This document shows, piece after piece, positions 9,004 through 14,214 of a DNA stretch of 64,000 nt. The notes beneath the pieces were generated by a model. That model searched no databases. It saw nothing but the letters and a program-made list of their open reading frames with translations, and was not told the DNA's origin. Numbering within the stretch: the first letter of the stretch is position 1; every line of letters starts with the position of its first letter. The stretch covers positions 62,001-126,000 of the forward strand of contig NZ_MWUE01000022.1 of assembly GCF_002077695.1 (NCBI RefSeq). The letters are read 5' to 3'. The position numbers were made by a program, and so were the translations under genes. The DNA is from Pantoea latae (GTDB lineage: Bacteria; Pseudomonadota; Gammaproteobacteria; Enterobacterales; Enterobacteriaceae).

Positions 9004-9141
9004 AAAAAAGCCCGCATAAAGCGGGCAACAGAGATTGTCTTTAGATAACTGATTTCATAGGCAACACGTTGCTGTGTGTTACTTTTTAAAGATAACTCAC
9101 AGGTACTGAAAAACTGTTAGGATTGCGTAAATCCTTACCAT
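9004..9141 (-). ncRNA. Putative small RNA unit B1
   Basis: Minus-strand reading: an upstream dyad AGGATT-TACGC-AATCCT (about 9118-9137), then hairpin GTAACAC/GTGTTGC, a linker ending ATCTAAAGACAATCTCTG, and terminator GCCCGC-TTTAT-GCGGGC (9026-9010) with T6. The 5' hairpin contains a U-G pair that is only a mismatch if the plus strand is read, which supports the minus strand. Shared with B2 and, in part, B3. Confidence 0.45.
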
Positions 9142-9250
9142 TTGTTATGCAAATTTGATACAGGAAACACGTATTAATGGGTGAACTAAACCATTATCGT
9201 GTTTAAGGGCAAATTTCAGAAGTCGTATTGGATTTGTGCCAATGATAAGT

Positions 9251-9360
9251 AAAAACCCGGACGGACATCCGGGGCGGCATAAGTACCAAGCCAAAATCCT
9301 TGATGAGGCATTGGCTCGGCTTGCGGCTATGACCCTGTAAACAGAGTCGAAGTTGGAACA
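9251..9360 (-). ncRNA. Putative small RNA unit C1
   Basis: The minus strand carries terminator CCCGGA-TGTCCG-TCCGGG (9273-9256) and T5. The sequence before it (from about 9350, containing AGGGTC) is shared only in part with C2. CCAAGCC/GGCTTG arms (9286-9292 and 9318-9323) give a second hairpin. The extent at the 5' end is a guess. Confidence 0.35.
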
Positions 9361-9491
9361 AATCTCTGCACACACATCAGAAAGGCAATCCTACTAAATG
9401 ATTGTAACTTATGCTTAAAATCTGACTATTAAGTTTCAGTAAAGATGCTGAAATTTTCTTGCAAGATGCAAGTATCAGCTAGGAATTATAC

Positions 9492-9510
9492 AAAAACGGC
9501 CTGAATGCCG
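9492..9510 (-). terminator. Additional minus-strand terminator between C1 and A2
   Basis: On the minus strand, CGGC-ATTCAG-GCCG (9510-9497) is followed by T5 (9496-9492). It has a short stem and lies about 12 bases downstream (in the minus direction) of the A2 terminator, so it may act as a backup. Confidence 0.4.
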
Positions 9511-9521
9511 GGCTTGAATAG

Positions 9522-9590
9522 AAAAGCCCCGGCGACGGGGCAGAGGTAGACCGCGCCGATCTCAGCAGGCGGAGATGTGGGGACCACCGT
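9522..9590 (-). ncRNA. Putative small RNA unit A2
   Basis: Terminator GCCCCGTCGCCGGGGC (9541-9526) with T4, and the same GGCGCGGTCTACCTCT linker as A1 and A3. The 5' hairpin has a different sequence (ATCTC/GAGAT, about 9560-9577), but a hairpin is still formed at the same place. The ATG present in A1 and A3 (GATGGGCGCGG) is GATCGGCGCGG here, which argues against a conserved peptide. Confidence 0.45.
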
Positions 9591-9625
9591 ACATAATTGA
9601 TACATCTGATACGAATATTGAGCAC

Positions 9626-9770
9626 AAAAAAGCCCGCACAAGGCGGGCAACAGAGAGTGTCTTTAGATTTCTAATTTCGTAGGCAACACGATGCTGTGTG
9701 TTACCTGCCAATGATAACTTACTGGTGCTAAATAGATGTTAGGATTGTGTAAATTCCTACCATAGGTGAT
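9626..9770 (-). ncRNA. Putative small RNA unit B2
   Basis: Minus-strand reading: dyad-like TAGGAATTTACACAATCCTA upstream, hairpin AGGTAACAC/GTGTTGCCT (9706-9698 with 9689-9681, 8-base loop), linker with ATCTAAAGACACTCTCTG, and terminator GCCCGC-CTTGT-GCGGGC (9648-9632) with T6. The 9-bp stem, including one U-G pair, is the best preserved of the three B copies. Confidence 0.5.
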
Positions 9771-9864
9771 ACCAATTAAAGCGAAAGGTAAGCGGGAGAG
9801 CTACCCCTATTGAACTTTTGGTTGCTGCGGAATTTAGGCTTGCTTATATAGCACTGGGGAAATG

Positions 9865-9960
9865 AAAAACCCGGACGGATATCCGGGCGGCATCAGATAT
9901 GAGCCTAACATTTCCAAGGAAGTTTATGCTATCTCAGTGAGAGACCCTATTGACCATAAC
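9865..9960 (-). ncRNA. Putative small RNA unit C2
   Basis: Minus-strand terminator CCCGGA-TATCCG-TCCGGG (9887-9870) with T5. It differs from C1 by one base in the loop, while upstream sequence is largely diverged. Possible hairpin CTCACTGAGA lies near 9935-9945. The 5' boundary is uncertain. Confidence 0.35.
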
Positions 9961-10200
9961 TTATATCAAATCGGATTGCAAAATAAGTGTAGTGAAAATT
10001 TAGCTCGATTAGAGGGCAGATTTTGAAATCATCGACGAAAGGAAAGAACCTAATAATAACATCATGTTATCATTAGATATAAAGGGATATTAAAATCCTT
10101 AAGAGAATATTTTCTACAAGATACTTTTTTTACGAGAAAATATTTACAGTATGCTAAGTGTGATATTTTATTTGAATATTAGTCAGTTTCATGGCTGTTA

Positions 10201-10335
10201 AAAAATCCTGCCTAAGCGAGCAAAAAAGATTGTCTTTAAAGGCCTACTATCGTAGGCAACACGCTGCTGTGTTACCTGTGCATCCTAAGTATTGGTACTA
10301 AATTGCTATAAGGATTTTGTGAACCACGGTGCGTT
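10201..10335 (-). ncRNA. Putative small RNA unit B3, degenerate
   Basis: This keeps the B hairpin AGGTAACAC/GTGTTGCCT perfectly (10277-10269 with 10262-10254) with a 6-base rather than 8-base loop. It also keeps TTTAAAGACAATCT of the linker. The terminator stem has decayed (GCTCGCTTAGGCAGG before T6), so it may no longer terminate well. It is probably the remnant of a third module copy. Confidence 0.4.
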
Positions 10336-10339
10336 TAAT

Positions 10340-10950
10340 GGCAATCATTATTAGGCATATTTAAGAGGCTGGTTTGAAAGTCAGGAAATCCTGTAAGGGA
10401 ATTGCGCTAGAAGATTTCTGTGGCGAGAGTTACCGCCAATTCAGAAACCTGCTTAACGGGGCTGTAGCCCACAGGAAGCTCTCAGGGACTCGCCTCATTG
10501 AACATAACGGTAGCGATCAAAAAACTTAACTTCACCGCACCGGGCAAAGGTAGTGGACTCACAGTTAGCCTGATTTGTATACAGTACAGGTAATTCATGC
10601 TACAAGCCGCGAGTGGCCGTAGGGTGAGTAATGCGAATAGAAAAATAGTGGCAAGTCTGAGGCATACCGCACTTATCTAAACAGGCTACAGGACGGGTTT
10701 GATAACCCCTAAGATTCTTTAAGACGGGAGGGTAATAGCATTGCCCGGAAAAAGGCGCGGGCACCCTATGCTATGTACCCGCGCAAATGAGGTAAAACCT
10801 ACTGGATTGCACTTCATGAAACAATAATCCAACCCACAGCTCCTGGTATAAAGGTCCGCACGCCATCAAGGCGGTGCGTGCAGTTTGACGCTGTGAGGTT
10901 GTCTTGTTTAGGGTTGATTTTTGATCGGGCGAGAACTAGAGACAAGAGGC
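10340..10950. other. Unassigned structured stretch inside the gene-free segment
   Basis: No credible protein gene is seen. It contains a minus-strand terminator (10749-10784) and short self-complementary pieces such as GGGCTGTAGCCC near 10459-10471 and GCACGC/GCGTGC near 10858-10882. It is not related to units A, B or C. I do not recognise it. Confidence 0.5.
10749..10784 (-). terminator. Minus-strand terminator GCGCGGG/CCCGCGC
   Basis: On the minus strand, GCGCGGG (10784-10778), a 16-base loop, CCCGCGC (10761-10755), then C and T5. A non-coding transcript starting to its right would end here. Confidence 0.5.
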
Positions 10951-10959
10951 CTAGGTCAC

Positions 10960-11024
10960 AAAAAAAGCCCCGGCGACGGGGCAGAGGTAGACCGCGCCCA
11001 TCTTCAGTGAACTACGGGGTGGGT
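10960..11024 (-). ncRNA. Putative small RNA unit A3
   Basis: Terminator GCCCCGTCGCCGGGGC (10982-10967) followed by seven T, with the same linker as A1. The arm CCCATCTTCAGTGAACTACG is identical to A1 although the copies lie 2 kb apart, whereas A2 in between differs. The right arm of the hairpin is changed (GGGGTGGG), leaving a weaker stem on the minus strand. Confidence 0.4.
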
Positions 11025-11105
11025 GACTAAAGCTTAGCCGCTCACGCCAGAACTCTCCAAAATCCCTATCACGCGACTCCTTAGCCAAAACCAAACCGCA
11101 CTATC

Positions 11106-11148
11106 TTGATAAAAATCCTCATAAATATTACTGTATATATATACAGTT
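11106..11148 (+). promoter_or_regulatory. LexA (SOS) box overlapping a sigma-70 promoter
   Basis: TACTGTATATATATACAGTT (11129-11148) matches the E. coli LexA consensus, with CTG-N10-CAG at 11131-11146 and a perfect alternating TA core. A -35 TTGATA (11106-11111) lies 17 bases before a -10 TACTGT (11129-11134), so LexA would cover the -10. A strong GGAGG follows at 11156-11160, 9 bases before the ATG at 11170. Confidence 0.9.
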
Positions 11149-11169
11149 ATTTTTTGGAGGGAATCTGTC

Positions 11170-11406
11170 ATGCCACGCGAATACGAAAAAGAAATAGCTT
11201 TCAAAAATGCCATCAAAAGAGACCCGCAGGGGCGCTATACCGTAACAACTGTCGATTTTGTTGAAGAACTCGCAAAGCTGAACTGGCAGCTAACGCTGAA
11301 AGAAGCCAACCGCTGGGTAGAGATTTACACGTCTACATTCCGTGACGTATCCACGAAAGAAGGTGAAGAGCGGACTTTCCAAGTTTTCAACCCTAACGGC
11401 GGATGA
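11170..11406 (+). CDS. Unrecognised small SOS-controlled prophage protein (78 aa)
   Basis: 78 residues; I do not recognise the family. It is charged and soluble, with no signal peptide or membrane segment. An N-terminal part rich in Lys/Arg/Glu (PREYEKEIAFKNAIKRDP) is followed by TTVDFVEELAKLNWQLTLKEANRWVEIY (about residues 26-53, split by a short turn), which could fold as two helices of a helix-turn-helix type DNA- or protein-binding unit. The C-terminus ends FQVFNPNGG. The start is fixed by the GGAGG site and the LexA-controlled promoter. The UmuD'-like gene starts 4 bases after its stop, so the two form an SOS-induced operon. A role in prophage induction or damage response is inferred from context only. 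Confidence 0.8.
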   Translation: MPREYEKEIAFKNAIKRDPQGRYTVTTVDFVEELAKLNWQLTLKEANRWVEIYTSTFRDVSTKEGEERTFQVFNPNGG

Positions 11407-11410
11407 TGAC

Positions 11411-11731
11411 ATGGGGTTTCAATCGCCAGCACAGGACTATATCCAGCGTCGCCTGACCGTTACAGATTTTGTCGTGCATAACCCTGCAGCTACGCTGTTC
11501 ATCGAAATGGATGAAGGCATGCTGGTTGTTGACCGTTCTGTACCGGTTAAAAGAGGAGACAGAGTTGCTCTTGTTCATGAAGGCATGTCGATTCTGGCGC
11601 GAACCGGCGATCGCTGCATCATCACCGATGATGGACAGAGGATCGCAGGAGAGGCACTCGATGATGTCATCGTATTGGGCAAAGTGACTTACGAAATCAT
11701 GAGCGTCTGGCGTGACAATGGGCCGGTATAG
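11411..11731 (+). CDS. UmuD'-like protein lacking the catalytic Ser and Lys
   Basis: 106 residues from the ATG at 11411; an in-frame start at 11342 lies inside the preceding gene. GFQSPAQDYIQRRLTVTDF then NPAATLF aligns with UmuD from Gly25 (GFPSPAADYVEQ then HPSATYF), which is exactly the residue exposed after UmuD cleavage. The gene therefore encodes a ready-made UmuD'-like form, as phage P1 HumD is thought to. Unlike UmuD, about 12 residues holding the GDSM catalytic serine are missing (FIEMDEGMLVVD against FVKASGDSM then LLIVDS), and the region of the catalytic lysine reads SILART. Self-cleavage is therefore impossible. No umuC lies beside it. It may partner host UmuC/UmuD or interfere with them (inference). 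Confidence 0.72.
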   Translation: MGFQSPAQDYIQRRLTVTDFVVHNPAATLFIEMDEGMLVVDRSVPVKRGDRVALVHEGMSILARTGDRCIITDDGQRIAGEALDDVIVLGKVTYEIMSVWRDNGPV

Positions 11732-11760
11732 CCCTCAACAGGCTGTGCGCTCACTGGCTA

Positions 11761-11793
11761 GTTTTGCCACTGTTTCGCCATGGTTTTACCATT
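11761..11793. repeat. Three 11-bp direct repeats, candidate integrase arm sites
   Basis: GTTTTGCCACT, GTTTCGCCATG and GTTTTACCATT follow each other with no gap (11761-11771, 11772-11782, 11783-11793). Short direct repeats one helical turn apart, 55-90 bases from a tRNA-derived core, are typical arm-type binding sites of tyrosine integrases. The element that used this site would then lie on the left. Confidence 0.5.
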
Positions 11794-11808
11794 CCAGATT
11801 GCAGGCAT

Positions 11809-11834
11809 AAAAAAAGCAGCCTTAACAGGCTGCT
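11809..11834 (-). terminator. Terminator downstream of the tRNA-Pro fragment
   Basis: On the minus strand: AGCAGCC (11834-11828), loop, GGCTGCT (11821-11815), then seven T in all. It lies 15 bases beyond the tRNA 3' end, as tRNA terminators do, so either the phage attP or the host supplied both parts. Confidence 0.7.
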
Positions 11835-11848
11835 TTAGTTGGGAATTT

Positions 11849-11893
11849 TGGTCGGCACGAGAGGATTTGAACCTCCGACCCCTGACACCCCAT
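11849..11893 (-). pseudogene. 3' fragment of tRNA-Pro(GGG), prophage attachment core
   Basis: Read on the minus strand, 11893 to 11849 gives the anticodon arm from ATGGGGTGTC, the T arm GGAGGTTCAAATCC, the 3' acceptor strand CTCGTGCCGA and an encoded CCA. From memory it matches enterobacterial proL with one difference. The D arm and 5' acceptor strand are absent: beyond 11893 the sequence is unrelated. tRNA 3' halves are classic att cores, so this marks the right end of the prophage. It cannot make a working tRNA by itself. Confidence 0.85.
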
Positions 11894-11905
11894 AACAGGA
11901 AGCTA

Positions 11906-12229
11906 TCAGTGCTTAGGCATGTAACGGCATAAGCTGTCGTAAAGGCCGATAATTTTACCAACAACACTGCTTCTTTCTAATTCATCCATAGCATTCACGG
12001 CCGCATTCACACGACCTTCAGCTGCATTTGAAGCAGTCATCAATGCAACGATCTCTTCAAAGTCATCATGTAATTCCTCTGGAATATCGTTGTCCCGCCG
12101 CAAATGAATAATGCTAAAGACGTAAGCATTTTCAAGCCTTTCTTGAATGCTTCCCTCGCCTGCGAGAGAAAGCACGGCTGAATGGAACTTCTCCCATGCA
12201 TATCGGTATTTAAAAAAATCATCGACCAT
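11906..12229 (-). CDS. Unrecognised acidic protein (107 aa) in an AT-rich islet
   Basis: 107 residues starting at the second of two ATG codons (12229), which is 6 bases after GAGG in GAGGTGAATGATGG; the first ATG at 12232 is only 3 bases from it. It is mostly helical and acidic, with IHLRRDNDIPEELHDDFEEI and AAVNAMDELERSS visible, and has no signal peptide or membrane span. I do not recognise the family. Its stop lies 13 bases from the tRNA fragment, and its composition is AT-richer than the chromosome. A perfect palindrome sits 29 bases upstream. It is most simply a leftover gene of a second integrated element. Confidence 0.6.
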   Translation of the reverse strand: MVDDFFKYRYAWEKFHSAVLSLAGEGSIQERLENAYVFSIIHLRRDNDIPEELHDDFEEIVALMTASNAAEGRVNAAVNAMDELERSSVVGKIIGLYDSLCRYMPKH

Positions 12230-12257
12230 CATTCACCTCACTACCTACTTGGTTTAT

Positions 12258-12277
12258 GTGTACCAAATCAAGTACAC
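12258..12277. promoter_or_regulatory. Perfect inverted repeat upstream of the islet gene
   Basis: GTGTAC-CAAATCAA-GTACAC, two 6-bp arms with an 8-base spacer, 29 bases before the 12229 start. The size and place fit a dimeric repressor operator; the regulator is unknown. Confidence 0.5.
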
Positions 12278-12378
12278 GTTATGGAGTGATAATCTAGTAA
12301 TTTGCAAAAAATTAAATGGTTTACAATTGTTGTTTTATATATCCATTTAACTAAGGGGACCGCGGCGCGCAGTATAGC

Positions 12379-12419
12379 GCAAACGCGCCGCAAGAATAAC
12401 CCAATGGCGGCGCGTTTGC
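12379..12419. terminator. 13-bp perfect inverted repeat downstream of yfdC
   Basis: GCAAACGCGCCGC (12379-12391) and GCGGCGCGTTTGC (12407-12419) with a 15-base loop, 17 bases after the yfdC stop. No clear T-run follows on either strand, so it may instead be an RNA 3' protective hairpin or Rho-linked terminator of yfdC. Confidence 0.5.
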
Positions 12420-12435
12420 TCATTTCCTCAACAGC

Positions 12436-13353
12436 TTAGCGCTGCTTTTCCTGCTGCGCGCTTTTGCGCTGTTTCGCTTTGCTCTCCGCTTTCGCCGCCT
12501 CGCTCATATCGTTACGGATCTGCGCATGGCTGATCAGCGCGAAGATCAGCGTGCCGCCGGTGATATTACCCAGCAGCGTCGGCAGCGCGAACGGCCAGAT
12601 AAACTCATACCAGCTAATCTGGCCGGTAAAGACCAGATAGAGGATCTCCACCGAGCCCACCACGATATGCGCCAGATCGCCCAGCCCAACCAGCCAGGTC
12701 ATCATCACGATAACAATCAGCTTGGTGGCGCCCGCCTGCGGCATCATCCACACCATGGTGGCGATAATCCAGCCGGAGATCACCGCATTGGCGAACATCT
12801 CCCCAGGGCTGTTTTCCATCACCTTCTGGCTGATGGCGCTAAACGCCTGGCGCGTCGCGTCGTCGAAAATCGGCATCTCCGCAAAGGCGAGCGACGCCAG
12901 CGCGGTGCCGATCAGGTTGCCCAGCAGCACCAGACCCCACAGCCGCAGCAGCAGGCCGATATTGCCCATGGTCGGTTTATGCATCACCGGCAGCACCGCC
13001 GTCACCGTGTTTTCGGTAAACAGCTGCTGGCGCGCCATAATGACGATGACAAAGCCAAAGGTGTAGCCGAGGTTCTCCAGCAAAAAGGCGCCGGGCAGGC
13101 CGTCGAGATGCACCTGAAAAATCCCTTTCGCCATCAGCGAGGCGCCCATCGACAGACCGGCCGCAATCGCCGACCAGAGCAGCGCCATGCCGTCGCGCTC
13201 TAGCTCTTTTTCGCCATCCTGACGTATCTCTTCATGTATCGCCGCCGCGCGCGAGGGCAGGGCGTCTTCATCGACTTCGATCTCCTTTCCTTGCTCTTTT
13301 TCTTCGCTGTCGACATCGTTTTCATCCTGGTGATCAGATGGGGAAGGTTTCAT
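12436..13353 (-). CDS. yfdC: Formate/nitrite transporter family inner-membrane protein YfdC
   Basis: 305 residues, matching E. coli YfdC (310). A highly acidic N-terminal tail of about 50 residues (DENDVDSEEKEQGKE) precedes a six-helix FNT domain with recognisable segments GASLMAKGIFQVHL, NLGYTFGFVIVIM, RQQLFTENTVTAVLP and HIVVGSVEILYLVF. FNT proteins are pentameric channels for small anions. The substrate of YfdC is not firmly known. It is transcribed away from the ccm operon, with about 240 bases between the two starts, and marks the beginning of ordinary chromosome after the prophage. Confidence 0.93.
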   Translation of the reverse strand: MKPSPSDHQDENDVDSEEKEQGKEIEVDEDALPSRAAAIHEEIRQDGEKELERDGMALLWSAIAAGLSMGASLMAKGIFQVHLDGLPGAFLLENLGYTFGFVIVIMARQQLFTENTVTAVLPVMHKPTMGNIGLLLRLWGLVLLGNLIGTALASLAFAEMPIFDDATRQAFSAISQKVMENSPGEMFANAVISGWIIATMVWMMPQAGATKLIVIVMMTWLVGLGDLAHIVVGSVEILYLVFTGQISWYEFIWPFALPTLLGNITGGTLIFALISHAQIRNDMSEAAKAESKAKQRKSAQQEKQR

Positions 13354-13596
13354 GTTTGCTCCTTGTTATAATTGCTGCGCGTAATAAGCGTAGCCTGTTT
13401 TGGCAAGGGCGAAATGTAACTATCTTTCCAGTGAAGCGTTACAAAGTTTTAACGTTGCGCGATTTTTAAGCATATCTCGCCTGGAAGAGGCATAACCATC
13501 ACGGCAGGCGCGTTGCGTCGCACGGCATGGGCTTCGGCCCACAGCAAGCTTGTGGTATTATCCCGGCCTCTTTTTACCTGGCGCGACCTCTTCTGC

Positions 13597-14214
13597 ATGC
13601 TCGAAGTCATTAATCTCTCTTGCGTTCGCGACGAACGCACTCTGTTCCACACCCTGTCGTTCAGCGTGGCGGCGGGTGATATCGTGCAGATTGAAGGCGC
13701 GAACGGCGCCGGGAAAACTTCGCTGCTGCGCCTGCTGGCGGGACTGAGCCGCCCGGAAGCGGGCGAAGTGCGCTGGCACGGACAGCCGACAGGTCAACAG
13801 CGCGAACAGTGGCATCAAAGCCTGCTTTTTCTCGGCCATCAGCCGGGAGTAAAAGCGGTACTATCGCCGCTGGAAAATCTGCGCTTTTACCATCCCGATC
13901 GCGACACCGCGCAAATTTTTGACGCGCTTGAGTACGTCGATCTGCTGGGCTATGAAGAGGTGCCGGTGGCGCAGCTCTCCGCGGGACAGCAGCGCCGCGT
14001 GGCGCTGGCCCGGCTCTGGCTCAGCGACGCCGCGCTGTGGATCCTGGATGAGCCGCTGACGGCGATAGATAAAGAGGGTGTGGAGAAACTGATGCAGCGC
14101 TTTACGCAACATGCCGAACAGGGCGGATTGGTTATTCTCACCACCCACCAGGATCTGCCAAAAAGCGCTGCGCGGGTGCGAAAAATACGGCTTACTGGCG
14201 CGGAGCTGCTCTGA
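13597..14214 (+). CDS. ccmA: Heme exporter ATP-binding subunit CcmA
   Basis: 205 residues from the ATG at 13597 ([17 protein letters not shown]), the start that aligns with E. coli CcmA; upstream in-frame codons add a non-homologous tail. Walker A is GANGAGKT, the ABC signature LSAGQQRR, and Walker B LWILDEP followed by the H-loop TTHQ. With CcmB, CcmC and CcmD it forms the ABC complex that uses ATP to release heme-loaded CcmE in the periplasm. It is the first gene of a tightly packed nine-gene ccm operon and overlaps ccmB by one base. Confidence 0.95.
   Translation: MLEVINLSCVRDERTLFHTLSFSVAAGDIVQIEGANGAGKTSLLRLLAGLSRPEAGEVRWHGQPTGQQREQWHQSLLFLGHQPGVKAVLSPLENLRFYHPDRDTAQIFDALEYVDLLGYEEVPVAQLSAGQQRRVALARLWLSDAALWILDEPLTAIDKEGVEKLMQRFTQHAEQGGLVILTTHQDLPKSAARVRKIRLTGAELL

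Larger units (their letters stand above)
8896..9360. repeat. Module copy 1 (A1-B1-C1)
   Basis: First copy of a three-element module. Its three terminator stems start at 8902, 9010 and 9256. The equivalents in copy 2 start at 9526, 9632 and 9870, giving offsets of 624, 622 and 614 bp. The stems and their flanks are conserved while the intervening sequence has drifted. Confidence 0.7.
9522..9960. repeat. Module copy 2 (A2-B2-C2)
   Basis: Second copy of the module, in the same orientation. Identity is high in the terminators and in short conserved linkers (for example AGAGGTAGACCGCGCC in A and CAACAGAGA plus TGTCTTTAGAT in B) and low elsewhere. This is the pattern expected for structured RNAs after an old duplication. 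Confidence 0.7.
8746..11169. other. 2.4-kb protein-gene-free prophage segment with repeat array
   Basis: No open frame here looks like a real gene: all are short, run through terminator hairpins or lack matching composition. The segment instead carries three families of imperfect repeats (called A, B and C here) and single elements. Several have a G+C stem followed by a T-run when read on the minus strand. From left to right the order is A1-B1-C1, then A2-B2-C2, then B3, an unrelated stretch, and A3. A1-B1-C1 and A2-B2-C2 lie about 614-624 bp apart. The base composition is AT-richer than the chromosome to the right. Confidence 0.75.

Noticed and set aside
8799..9017. Small peptide MGAVYLCPVAGAFF encoded in unit A (minus strand), as in a type I toxin
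   Set aside because: It runs through the terminator stem, A2 lacks the ATG, and there is no clear ribosome binding site; conservation is explained by the RNA structure.
8896..9960. Type III toxin-antitoxin RNA (ToxI-like) repeats
   Set aside because: ToxI repeats are about 35-40 bases in direct tandem followed by a toxin gene; here units are hundreds of bases apart, on the opposite strand to the next gene.
10571..10585. CTGATTTGTATACAG as a second LexA box
   Set aside because: Only 9 bases lie between CTG and CAG instead of 10, and no gene follows.
10608..10633. CGAGTGGCCGTAGGGTGAGTAATG resembles the helix-6 region of 16S rRNA (in part)
   Set aside because: About 20 of 24 bases match from memory but the likeness does not extend on either side in a consistent way; most likely chance. 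A blastn against rRNA would settle it.
8896..11024. CRISPR array
   Set aside because: The repeats are unequal, far apart and terminator-bearing; there are no regular spacers or cas genes.
11758..11967. 69-codon minus frame across the tRNA fragment
   Set aside because: It overlaps the terminator, arm repeats and tRNA core; no credible start.
12526..13203. 225-codon plus frame opposite yfdC
   Set aside because: Histidine/arginine/glutamine-rich antisense shadow.
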